Counted from the first letter of the stretch, positions 1-5,801 are shown. The stretch: DNA of 6,421 bases from an uncultured Austwickia sp. (GCA_934678955.1 CAKUSI010000223.1:1-6421); one strand, 5' to 3'. The notes: generated from the sequence alone by a model not told the origin. Numbers and translations: made by a program.

Positions 1-519
1 CCACGCGGCGCCGCCGAGATCATGGAGTTGGCGCGTCGCCTGCCCGAGGTGCGCTTCGAGGTGATCGGCAACGCCAAGCCTGACGTGGCCGCCGCGCTGG
101 CCGAGGCGTCCACCGCGCTGCCGAACCTCGACTACCAGGGCTTTGTGCCCAACGACGAGGCGCTGGCCCGGCTGCCCGGGGCGCTCGCGGGGCTCAGCCT
201 GCTGCACGACGAGCCGAACTATGCGCATTCCGAGCCGACCAAGATCATGGAGTACATGGCGCACGCCGTGCCGTCGATCACCACGCCGAACGCCGCCTCC
301 CGCGCGCTGGTCGAGGTCGCAGGGTGCGGGGTGGTGGTCGGGTTCGGTGACGTCACGGGCGCGGCCGACGCCATCCGCCGGCTCGACGAAGACCGTGCCG
401 AACGTGAGGCGTTGGCGTCCTCGGGCTACGCCAAGGCGAGCGAACGCGACTGGAACCGTGACGGGCGGGAGTTCGCCGAACTCCTCGCGCGGTGGGCCGA
501 AGAGAACGGCGTTGGCTGA
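1..519 (+). CDS. Glycosyltransferase family 4 (GT-B fold), C-terminal part; 5' end outside window
   Basis: Open from the first base, so the N-terminal acceptor-binding domain is missing; 172 residues are visible. The segment has the order of a GT4 C-terminal Rossmann domain: a helix, then the strand 'RFEVIGNA', then 'YQGFVPNDEAL', then the nucleotide-sugar binding block 'SEPTKIMEYMAHAVPSI' (visible residues 77-93). In this family that block carries the acidic residues that contact the donor sugar (E78 and E84 here). It is followed by 'TTPNAASRALVEVAGCGVVV' and a C-terminal helix ending in 'FAELLARWAEENGVG'. The family moves a sugar from an activated nucleotide donor to a growing glycan at the cytoplasmic face of the membrane. 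The donor and acceptor cannot be read from this fragment. Its stop overlaps the flippase start, so the two are probably one operon for a surface polysaccharide. The family call is firm; the specific product is unknown. Confidence 0.9.
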   Translation, partial: PRGAAEIMELARRLPEVRFEVIGNAKPDVAAALAEASTALPNLDYQGFVPNDEALARLPGALAGLSLLHDEPNYAHSEPTKIMEYMAHAVPSITTPNAASRALVEVAGCGVVVGFGDVTGAADAIRRLDEDRAEREALASSGYAKASERDWNRDGREFAELLARWAEENGVG

Positions 520-1945
520 GGGGCGCTCGCGGGTGGTGGGGGACGCCGCCCTGAGCACGCTCGGCATGCTGATGTCGGGCGGCGCCCAGTTCGTCCTCTC
601 CGTCGTCGTCGGCCGGGTGTTCGGGGCCGGGACGCTCGGGGCCGTCCGCGGCGCCCTGTCCCTGGCCAACACGGCGAGCCTGTTGTGGCCTTCCGCGGCG
701 GGTCAATCGGCGTCCTTGTTCGTGGCACGCGAGCTCGCGGCGGATCGCGCGGAGGTCGCCGGGCAGGTCGAACGACACCTGACGCTGAGGGTGGCGCTCG
801 CCGTGCTGGTGCTCGCCCCCACCATGGCGCTGGTGTCGGTGTTCGTGCTGGGCCTGGGGTGGGGGGATGCGGCGTGGGTGGCCGCACTCGTGGTCGCCCT
901 GGGCGCCTACCAGATCGCCCGGGGCATCCGGTTCGGGCGCGCCCGCGTGCGGATGGCCACCGTGGCCGAGGCCGCGAACGCGGTGCTGAGCGTGGCGCTG
1001 CTCGCGGTCGTGGCGTGGCTGCACCTGCCGGGGTGGTTGCTGGCCCCGCTCGTCGTGGGGAACGCGGCCTACGCGGTCGGGGCGCTGTGGCAGGCGCTGC
1101 GCGGCGCGGCCGGCATCGACCCGAGCCTTCGCCGGGAGCTCGACCTCTTCGTCCTGTGGGGTGTGGCCGGCACGGTGGCCTCGACGGGGCTGCTGCAGCT
1201 GTCGATGGTCATCGCCAAGGCGATCAGCGCCGGCCACGATGCCGGGCTGTACGCCGCGGCGATCTCGTTGGCCACCCCCCTCTCCATGGTCGCCCGGGCG
1301 CTGTCGATGGCGCTGTTCCCCGAGATGGCCCGGCAACTCGGGAGGCAGGACGAGGCGGCAACCCGCGCCATCGTCGACCGGGCCACCCGCGGCCTCATCG
1401 CGGTGATGACCCCCGGCTTCCTGATGCTGCTGGTGGTGGCCGAACCCTTGGTCACCCTCGTCTACGGTGCTGGGTTCCACGGCGCCGTCGAGCCGTTGCG
1501 GATCTTGCTGGTGGCCGTGTTGATCACGACGATTCCGGTGGCCGCCGTGAACTCGATCAACGTGAGGGGGCGCGCGGGCGTGCGACTCTCCGCGTTGCTG
1601 TCGTGGGTGGGGTTGCTCCTCGGGCTGGGGCTCATGGCCGTCCTGCACGGCCCCTTCGGGATCACGGGCGTGGCCTGGGGGTACCTGTCCGGCGTGTCGG
1701 CCACGGCCCTGGTGGCCTTCGGCCTCGTCTGGCGACGCGACCGCCACCGGTGGGTCTGGCCCGCGCTCGCGGTGGCACTCGCCGTGGGGGCCGCCGTCGC
1801 GTTGGCGGGGCTGGACGCCGCGGAGAGTTGGGCGGGGGCCCTCATCTCCGCGACCACTCTCGGCCTGCTGTGGGCTCCGGCCGCCTGGGTGGTCCTCCGA
1901 ACCCCGGTTCAGGATCACATCCCCCCTGGGGAGGACTCCCCATGA
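512..1945 (+). CDS. Wzx/MOP-superfamily polysaccharide flippase (lipopolysaccharide/teichoic-type exporter)
   Basis: Integral membrane protein of 477 residues with about 14 hydrophobic segments, roughly at residues 11-35, 41-70, 93-116, 120-136, 150-170, 173-192, 211-237, 242-268, 294-317, 328-349, 355-378, 383-406, 413-433 and 439-462. This is the size and layout of MOP flippases that move undecaprenyl-linked glycans across the membrane. The first helix, with 'GGAQFVLSVVVGRVFGAGTLG', and 'LFVARELAADRAE' match the conserved N-terminus of these exporters, and the central 'YAAAISLATPLSMVARALSMALFPEMAR' is also typical. The frame is open far upstream, but that part is out-of-phase glycosyltransferase sequence. 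I chose TTG at 512, overlapping the previous gene by 8 bases with a weak GAAGAGA upstream. GTG at 533, nine bases after GAGGGG, is the main alternative and would remove seven residues. The glycosyltransferase neighbour supports glycan export. Confidence 0.87.
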   Translation: MAEGRSRVVGDAALSTLGMLMSGGAQFVLSVVVGRVFGAGTLGAVRGALSLANTASLLWPSAAGQSASLFVARELAADRAEVAGQVERHLTLRVALAVLVLAPTMALVSVFVLGLGWGDAAWVAALVVALGAYQIARGIRFGRARVRMATVAEAANAVLSVALLAVVAWLHLPGWLLAPLVVGNAAYAVGALWQALRGAAGIDPSLRRELDLFVLWGVAGTVASTGLLQLSMVIAKAISAGHDAGLYAAAISLATPLSMVARALSMALFPEMARQLGRQDEAATRAIVDRATRGLIAVMTPGFLMLLVVAEPLVTLVYGAGFHGAVEPLRILLVAVLITTIPVAAVNSINVRGRAGVRLSALLSWVGLLLGLGLMAVLHGPFGITGVAWGYLSGVSATALVAFGLVWRRDRHRWVWPALAVALAVGAAVALAGLDAAESWAGALISATTLGLLWAPAAWVVLRTPVQDHIPPGEDSP

Positions 1946-2067
1946 ACGGGTTGCCACCGATTGCCGCCGATGCGGTATTTCCCCAAGTGAGCGACGAAAC
2001 CACTGGTGGTTCGCACATTGACATTCGAGCAGAGGTTCACAGTTTGGTATCTCACCTTGTGGCCGAC

Positions 2068-2097
2068 TTGCACGTCTCGCGCCGGCGCCCCTAGAGT
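2068..2097 (+). promoter_or_regulatory. Possible distal promoter (P1) upstream of the first CWB2 gene
   Basis: TTGCAC (2068-2073) and TAGAGT (2092-2097) are separated by 18 bases. The -10 fits the actinobacterial TAnnnT pattern, and an identical TAGAGT hexamer precedes the second CWB2 gene. Transcription would start near 2103-2105 and give an approximately 110-base leader before the ATG at 2214. No experimental support is available. The -35 matches TTGACA at four of six positions. Confidence 0.4.
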
Positions 2098-2112
2098 GCT
2101 CCGTGTACTCCT

Positions 2113-2125
2113 GATCACGGTGATC
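2113..2125. promoter_or_regulatory. Perfect 13-bp palindrome (GATCAC-G-GTGATC), operator-like
   Basis: Two 6-base arms, GATCAC and GTGATC, are perfect inverted complements around a single G. The site lies between the two promoter-like elements of this gap: 15 bases downstream of the TAGAGT box and 18 bases upstream of the TTAACT box. Its position suits a dimeric regulator acting on either promoter. The arms are too short for a terminator and no T-run follows. A binding function is inferred from symmetry and position only. Confidence 0.3.
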
Positions 2126-2143
2126 CGGCAAAGGACGTAGAGA

Positions 2144-2173
2144 TTAACTCGACTCCTAGGTCTCCGTTATGCT
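2144..2173 (+). promoter_or_regulatory. Probable proximal promoter (P2) of the first CWB2 gene
   Basis: TTAACT (2144-2149) and TATGCT (2168-2173) have an 18-base spacer. TATGCT is a good actinobacterial SigA/HrdB-type -10. The expected start near 2180 gives an approximately 34-base leader that contains the strong ribosome binding site at 2199-2205. This is the better of the two promoter candidates in the gap. Confidence 0.55.
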
Positions 2174-2198
2174 GGGGTCACGGAAAATAACCCGAACT

Positions 2199-2205
2199 AG
2201 GAGGT
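2199..2205 (+). promoter_or_regulatory. Consensus Shine-Dalgarno AGGAGGT that fixes the start of the first CWB2 gene
   Basis: AGGAGGT sits eight bases before ATG 2214, a near-ideal anti-16S match and spacing. It decides against the in-frame ATG at 2169, which lies inside the predicted -10 box, has no such site, and would add 15 polar residues in front of the signal peptide. Confidence 0.85.
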
Positions 2206-2213
2206 CTGCTCGA

Positions 2214-3539
2214 ATGAGCAACAAGACTCGTGGCGCACTGGCTCTCGTGGCCGCCGGCGCCCTCACTCTCACGATGGCCCCGCAGGCGTTCGCCTCGCTG
2301 GTGGACGACGACCCCGCTTGGAACCCGACCAAGGTCGACATGTCCACCAACGTGCACCGGATCGCGAACAACGACCGCATCTCGACCGCCATTGAGGCGT
2401 CGCAGTACCGCACCGACTGGGGCAAGGTCGAACTCGACAACATTCTCCGCTACAACGCTCCCGGAACCGTTTGGCACAACGTGCCGGTTCTTCCGAGCGT
2501 TGCCACTGAGGCTGGCGTCGAGGTTTCCCTCCCGGTGTGGCCGGTCCCCACGCAGATCACGGCGACCACGTACTACAAGGTCACCGGTCGCACGGTTAAT
2601 GTCATCGTGGCTCGTTCGAACGACTTCAGCGACGCCCTTGCGGCGACCCCGCTGGCCGACGTTCTCGACGCGCCGGTCCTGATCAACCCGACCGACAAGC
2701 TCGACGCCCGCGTCGAGGCCGAGATCAAGCGCCTCAAGGCCAAGCACGGCACCGACGGCATCGTCGTCCACCTGCTCGGTGGCACGAACGCTCTGTCGCA
2801 CGACGTCGAGAACGCCATCGACAAGGCGATCGGTGCTAAGAAGGACAGCGACAACTACACGCTGCGCTACCAGGGCATCGACCGCTACGAGACGGCTGTC
2901 AACATCGCGCTGCGCACGGTGATCGACTACGGGGTCGACTCCGAGGCCGACATCAACAACATCAACGTCTACCTGACGACGGGCAAGAACTTCCCCGACG
3001 CTCTCGCCGCCGGTGCTGCCGCGGCCCAGAACGACGGCGTCGTGCTCCTCACCAATGACGAGAAGCTCGACACCCGCGGGTTCACCGACAAGTTCCTGAT
3101 CGAGTTGAACGATTGGGTGGACGACGACCCGTACGGTTGGGACATCAACACCACCGAGAACTTTGCGGTGGGTGGCCAGGCGACGCGCGCCAGCATCGCC
3201 AACGACATCCGCATCGCCAAGTCCTTCGACGGCCGCGACCGCTACGAGACGGCCACGCTGACCGCCACGGGCACCTTCAAGGCCCCCGGCAAGGCTGGCA
3301 ACCCGACTCACTTCGCCGTGGTTTCGGGTGAGACCTACGCTGACGCGCTGGTGGCTTCCGCCTTCATCGCGAACGCTGATGGCCCGCTGCTGCTGAGCAA
3401 GCCGAACGCCCTCTCGCCGGTGACCGCCGCCTACCTGGAGGCCAACGCCGAGAACACCGACCACGTGTGGACCTTCGGTGGCCCCGGCGCCATGGCTCTG
3501 AGCGTGACCGACGCTATCAAGAAGCTGCTCACCTTCTGA
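2214..3539 (+). CDS. Secreted CWB2-repeat cell-wall-binding protein (S-layer-like), three repeats only
   Basis: Protein of 441 residues. Residues 1-28 form a Sec signal peptide: 'NKTR', then a hydrophobic Ala/Leu core, then 'PQAFA' with cleavage likely at 'AFA|S'. The mature protein is three cell-wall-binding repeat 2 units (PF04122). Their signature motifs are 'NNDRISTA' (52-59), 'GIDRYETA' (221-228) and 'GRDRYETA' (340-347). Each is followed by 'SDALAA', 'PDALAA' or 'ADALVA', and each unit ends near a Gly-Gly (189-190, 320-321, 422-423). No LPXTG motif, transmembrane anchor or other catalytic domain is visible. The mature chain is acidic and has no cysteine, as is common in S-layer proteins. 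In C. difficile, triplets of CWB2 domains hold proteins on an anionic wall polysaccharide; retention here by a similar route is inference. The first repeat carries about 50 extra residues. The strong ribosome binding site, biased codon use and strong terminator suggest high expression from its own promoter. Confidence 0.9.
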   Translation: MSNKTRGALALVAAGALTLTMAPQAFASLVDDDPAWNPTKVDMSTNVHRIANNDRISTAIEASQYRTDWGKVELDNILRYNAPGTVWHNVPVLPSVATEAGVEVSLPVWPVPTQITATTYYKVTGRTVNVIVARSNDFSDALAATPLADVLDAPVLINPTDKLDARVEAEIKRLKAKHGTDGIVVHLLGGTNALSHDVENAIDKAIGAKKDSDNYTLRYQGIDRYETAVNIALRTVIDYGVDSEADINNINVYLTTGKNFPDALAAGAAAAQNDGVVLLTNDEKLDTRGFTDKFLIELNDWVDDDPYGWDINTTENFAVGGQATRASIANDIRIAKSFDGRDRYETATLTATGTFKAPGKAGNPTHFAVVSGETYADALVASAFIANADGPLLLSKPNALSPVTAAYLEANAENTDHVWTFGGPGAMALSVTDAIKKLLTF

Positions 3540-3569
3540 TCCAGGTGACGCCACTTCGGTGATCGACAA

Positions 3570-3610
3570 GTTGTGCCCCCCGCCTACCCGGCGGGGGGCA
3601 CAACCCTTTT
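3570..3610 (+). terminator. Strong intrinsic terminator after the first CWB2 gene
   Basis: A perfect 15-bp stem (arms 3570-3584 and 3590-3604, each with a six-base C or G run) closes a 5-base TACCC loop and is followed by CC and TTTT at 3607-3610. It lies 30 bases after the stop codon. It should separate the transcript of this gene from the next CWB2 gene, which has its own promoter-like sequence. Confidence 0.93.
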
Positions 3611-3662
3611 CGAGGGCCTCCGCAAGGTGTCGCTGAACGCCTCTTCCGGATCCCTTGGGCGC

Positions 3663-3693
3663 TTCTCCATCGGCACCCATGGTCCGTTAGAGT
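3663..3693 (+). promoter_or_regulatory. Probable promoter of the second CWB2 gene (-10 TAGAGT)
   Basis: TAGAGT at 3688-3693 is the same -10 hexamer as in the distal promoter of the first CWB2 gene. The -35 is poor: TTCTCC at 3663-3668 with a 19-base spacer is the best I can see. Transcription would begin near 3700-3701, on or next to the A of the ATG at 3701. The need for a promoter here is supported by the strong terminator just upstream. Confidence 0.5.
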
Positions 3694-3700
3694 GAGGGCC

Positions 3701-3727
3701 ATGACGACCACCTTGAAGGAGTCCTGA
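3701..3727 (+). CDS. Possible 8-residue leader peptide (MTTTLKES), stop overlapping the next start
   Basis: ATG at 3701 opens a nine-codon frame ending in TGA at 3725-3727, whose last base is the A of the ATG of the second CWB2 gene (TGATG). The ATG lies seven bases after the predicted -10 box, so the mRNA could start at or beside it and be read as a leaderless message. GAAGGAG, the ribosome binding site for the downstream gene, is embedded in its codons 5-7. If translated, it would couple translation into the CWB2 gene. It is very short and may be chance; there is no coding statistic to rely on. Confidence 0.28.
   Translation: MTTTLKES
3715..3721 (+). promoter_or_regulatory. Ribosome binding site GAAGGAG of the second CWB2 gene
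   Basis: GAAGGAG lies five bases before ATG 3727. It supports this start, which also gives a well-formed signal peptide. Confidence 0.75.
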
Positions 3728-5151
3728 TGCGACCAACACCACTTGTTCGAGCATGCGCCGCGGCCCTTGGCGCCTTCCTGGCCATCAGCGCGACCTCGGT
3801 CGCCTCGGCACAGGCCGCCACCCTGGAGAAGTCGCGGGTTGCCGGCGCCGATCGCTACGCCACGGCCGTCGCCATGAGCAAGGCCGCGCATAGCGGACAT
3901 GTGGGGACCGTCTTTGTCGTGTCGGGCGAGAACTTCCCGGACGCGCTCGCGGCAGGCGCGGCGGCAGGCCGCATGCAGGCACCCGTGTTGCTGGCCAAGA
4001 AGGACTCCCTCCCCGGCGTGGTCGCCGACGAGATTCGGCGCCTCAACCCGTCCAAGGTTGTGGTCGTTGGCGGCGAGAACGCCATCAGTGCCCCCGTCTA
4101 CCAGAGCATCGCCGCCCTGTCCGCCGACGCGCAGCGTGTGGCAGGCTCCGATCGCTACGAAACCGCAGCCCTGCTCGCCGATTTCGTCCCTGCCAACGAT
4201 GAGAAGGCGGTGTACCTCGCATCCGGTGAGGTGTTCCCCGACGCGCTCGCCGCGGGCCCCGCCGCTGTCCGGCAGTCCGGCCCTGTCTTGCTGACCCGCA
4301 AGGCGGAGCTCCCCACGGTGGCGAGCCGCGTCATCTACGGTCTCGGGAACATCCCGGTTCGGGTCATCGGCGGCGATGCTGTCATCGCGAACTCCGTGTT
4401 GACTCAGGTCGAGGAGACCACGTACGCGCAGGACGTTCGGCGAGTGGCAGGTGCCGACCGTTACGTGACCTCCGCATGGTTGTCGGCCGACACGTTCACG
4501 GCCGCCGACGTGGTCTACATCACGACCGGAGCGCAGTACGCGGACGCCCTGGCAGGCGCACCTCTGGCTTCGCGGACGAGCTCCCCTATCCTTCTGGTTC
4601 GCACGGACCGGGTCGACGCATCGGTGTGCGACGAGATCAAGCGGCTGCGCCCGAGCAAGGTGGTCGCCCTCGGCGGCGATGCCAGCGTCTCCGAAGCCAC
4701 GCTCAACGCGGCCGTGGCCTGCGCTGCGCCCGCCGCGCCACAGTCTCCTGCGCCCGCCCCGGCTCCAGGAACGCCCGGACCCGGCGCGCCCTCGGCGACC
4801 TGCACGAGCAACGGAACCGACACGCTGGACCGGGGCACGGCACGTGCTTCGATCGAACGCATGCTCAGCGTGATCCCGGCAGCCGACGCAGCCCGATACA
4901 ACCCGGCCGACCCGATCGCCGATGAGATCTACATTCTCGAGGCGGAAGCAGCCAACCTGACCCGCGCGGGGGCGCCGGACGTGTGCCAGCAGGCCTACTA
5001 CGTGGCCCAGGTGAAGTACGTGCACGCCCAGTTGTTCGAGGCCAAGGTCAAGCCGAACGAGGCCGAGCCCTACTACGACCGTGCGCGGGCGGCGTTCGCG
5101 ACCATCCTGCCGATCGTCAACCCTGTGCTCTCCACCAACTACACGCTCTGA
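3727..5151 (+). CDS. Secreted cell-wall protein: three CWB2 repeats, Pro/Ala linker, unknown helical C-terminal module
   Basis: Protein of 474 residues. Residues 1-30 are a Sec signal peptide with basic residues R2 and R8, a hydrophobic core and cleavage likely at 'AQA|A'. Three well-conserved CWB2 repeats (PF04122) follow. They begin at 'RVAGADRYATA' (37), 'RVAGSDRYETA' (137) and 'RVAGADRYVTS' (239). Each has 'FPDALAAG' or 'YADALAG' about 30 residues later and 'GG' near its end (115, 215, 316). Residues 334-357 are a Pro/Ala/Gly linker. Residues 359-474 are mostly predicted helix, with cysteines at 359 and 420, and match nothing I recognise. C301 and C332 sit in the third repeat. CWB2 triplets anchor proteins to wall glycans in C. 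difficile, so the repeats are probably the anchor and the C-terminal module the effector (inference). The gene is separated from its CWB2 neighbour by a terminator, and its 3' end converges on the acetyltransferase gene. Confidence 0.92.
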   Translation: MRPTPLVRACAAALGAFLAISATSVASAQAATLEKSRVAGADRYATAVAMSKAAHSGHVGTVFVVSGENFPDALAAGAAAGRMQAPVLLAKKDSLPGVVADEIRRLNPSKVVVVGGENAISAPVYQSIAALSADAQRVAGSDRYETAALLADFVPANDEKAVYLASGEVFPDALAAGPAAVRQSGPVLLTRKAELPTVASRVIYGLGNIPVRVIGGDAVIANSVLTQVEETTYAQDVRRVAGADRYVTSAWLSADTFTAADVVYITTGAQYADALAGAPLASRTSSPILLVRTDRVDASVCDEIKRLRPSKVVALGGDASVSEATLNAAVACAAPAAPQSPAPAPAPGTPGPGAPSATCTSNGTDTLDRGTARASIERMLSVIPAADAARYNPADPIADEIYILEAEAANLTRAGAPDVCQQAYYVAQVKYVHAQLFEAKVKPNEAEPYYDRARAAFATILPIVNPVLSTNYTL

Positions 5152-5177
5152 CGTTTCGGACCGGCCGGGGTGACGTC

Positions 5178-5801
5178 TCAGCCGGGCGTTCCCTGCCTGC
5201 CATGGGGCTGGCGGGGCCACGCCCAGCTGCGGCGCCGCCCCGGCCGTTTCGCTGTCAGGACACGAACTCTCGGGACGAACCCCGCCCGCTGCACCGACGC
5301 TCTGGAGGCGTGGTTGGTGTCCTCCACCAGGATCGTGACCTGGTCCGCACCCGACTCGGCCGCCGCAGCGATGCGCTCTTCGAGCAACGCGGCCTGCAGC
5401 CGGTGCCCACGATGCTCCGGCGACACGTAATCGTCGAAGAGGTGCGCGGCCCTCGGCCAGACCCCGAGGTCCAGCCCGAGGTGCTCGTCGCGCACACGTC
5501 CGTACTCGATGTGGCCGAACCCGCACACCCGGCCATCCGGCCCGACGACGACGAAGAGGGCGATGCCGGGGGAGCGTGCCCGGCCAACGATCATCAGTGC
5601 CTTGCCCGGGCGCAGTTCCCCGGCCAGGTCCGACTCGAAACGGGCCAGGTCGGCCTCGGTGGCCAATCGCACCTCGTAGTGGGCTGCCACTGCGGGGTGC
5701 TGCGCCTGACCGGTCGGGCGGGCGTACAGGTGGGATGTCACGAGCACGGCCTCGACAGCCCGCGTCAGGAACCCGCGGCGTCGGCGTCGGCGTCGCGTCA
5801 C
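5178..5801 (-). CDS. GNAT-family N-acetyltransferase
   Basis: Read on the minus strand from GTG at 5801-5799, it encodes 207 residues. The GNAT core is clear: 'VRLATEADLARFESDL' (44-59) opens the domain; 'ALFVVVGPDGRVCGFGHIEYG' (81-101) gives the central strands; 'DDYVSPEHRGHRLQAALLEERI' (123-144) is motif A with the RGHRLQ acetyl-CoA pyrophosphate loop; and 'VEDTNHASRASVQRAGFVP' (159-177) is the C-terminal motif. The family transfers an acyl group from acyl-CoA, usually to an amine. The substrate cannot be deduced. The start is chosen for its GTGA overlap with the stop of the upstream acyltransferase gene. It gives an unusual N-terminus with seven consecutive arginines, so an internal GTG (codon 18 or 21) is a real alternative. 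A basic, low-complexity tail follows residue 184. The two genes are almost certainly co-transcribed. Confidence 0.85.
   Translation of the reverse strand: MTRRRRRRRGFLTRAVEAVLVTSHLYARPTGQAQHPAVAAHYEVRLATEADLARFESDLAGELRPGKALMIVGRARSPGIALFVVVGPDGRVCGFGHIEYGRVRDEHLGLDLGVWPRAAHLFDDYVSPEHRGHRLQAALLEERIAAAAESGADQVTILVEDTNHASRASVQRAGFVPRVRVLTAKRPGRRRSWAWPRQPHGRQGTPG
5778..5795. repeat. Three perfect tandem copies of hexamer GCGTCG
   Basis: GCGTCG occurs three times head to tail at 5778-5783, 5784-5789 and 5790-5795. On the minus strand it encodes most of the seven-arginine run near the proposed N-terminus of the GNAT protein. Gain or loss of a unit would change the run by two arginines without shifting frame. 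Confidence 0.6.

Noticed and set aside
143..511. Upstream extension of the flippase reading frame to an ATG at 143
   Set aside because: This part reads as Arg/Pro/Ser-rich low-complexity protein and is simply the glycosyltransferase gene in another phase. Membrane-protein sequence begins only after about 530.
2018..2023. A perfect TTGACA (-35 consensus) in the gap before the first CWB2 gene
   Set aside because: No TAnnnT-like hexamer lies 16-19 bases downstream; the closest candidates need a spacer of 21 bases or more.
2094..2100. GAGTGCT after the distal -10 box, resembling half of a CIRCE (HrcA) heat-shock operator
   Set aside because: The matching half site (TTAGCACTC) is absent nine bases upstream, so there is no inverted repeat.
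2103..2114. GTG-TAC-TCC-TGA mini-frame just after the distal -10 box, as a second leaderless leader
   Set aside because: Three codons are too few to distinguish from chance, and it is not linked to any downstream start.
353..2131. Long open frame on the minus strand opposite the flippase
   Set aside because: Its product is rich in Arg, Gly, His and Gln with no domain, which is typical of antisense frames in high-GC DNA. The plus-strand frame has clear transmembrane architecture.
2214..5151. Tandem gene duplication as the origin of the two CWB2 genes
   Set aside because: Both have three CWB2 repeats, but motif spacing, composition, cysteine content and C-termini differ widely. Shared family membership is enough to explain the similarity; a recent local duplication is not supported.
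5161..5185. Possible bidirectional terminator between the convergent genes
   Set aside because: CCGG/CCGG and TGA/TCA arms give only a short, interrupted stem that overlaps the GNAT stop codon, with no T-run on either strand. I see no convincing terminator in the 26-bp gap.
3529..5526. Long minus-strand frame opposite the second CWB2 gene
   Set aside because: It is the antisense shadow of a convincing CWB2 gene with signal peptide and repeats. The product is low-complexity and has no recognisable motif.
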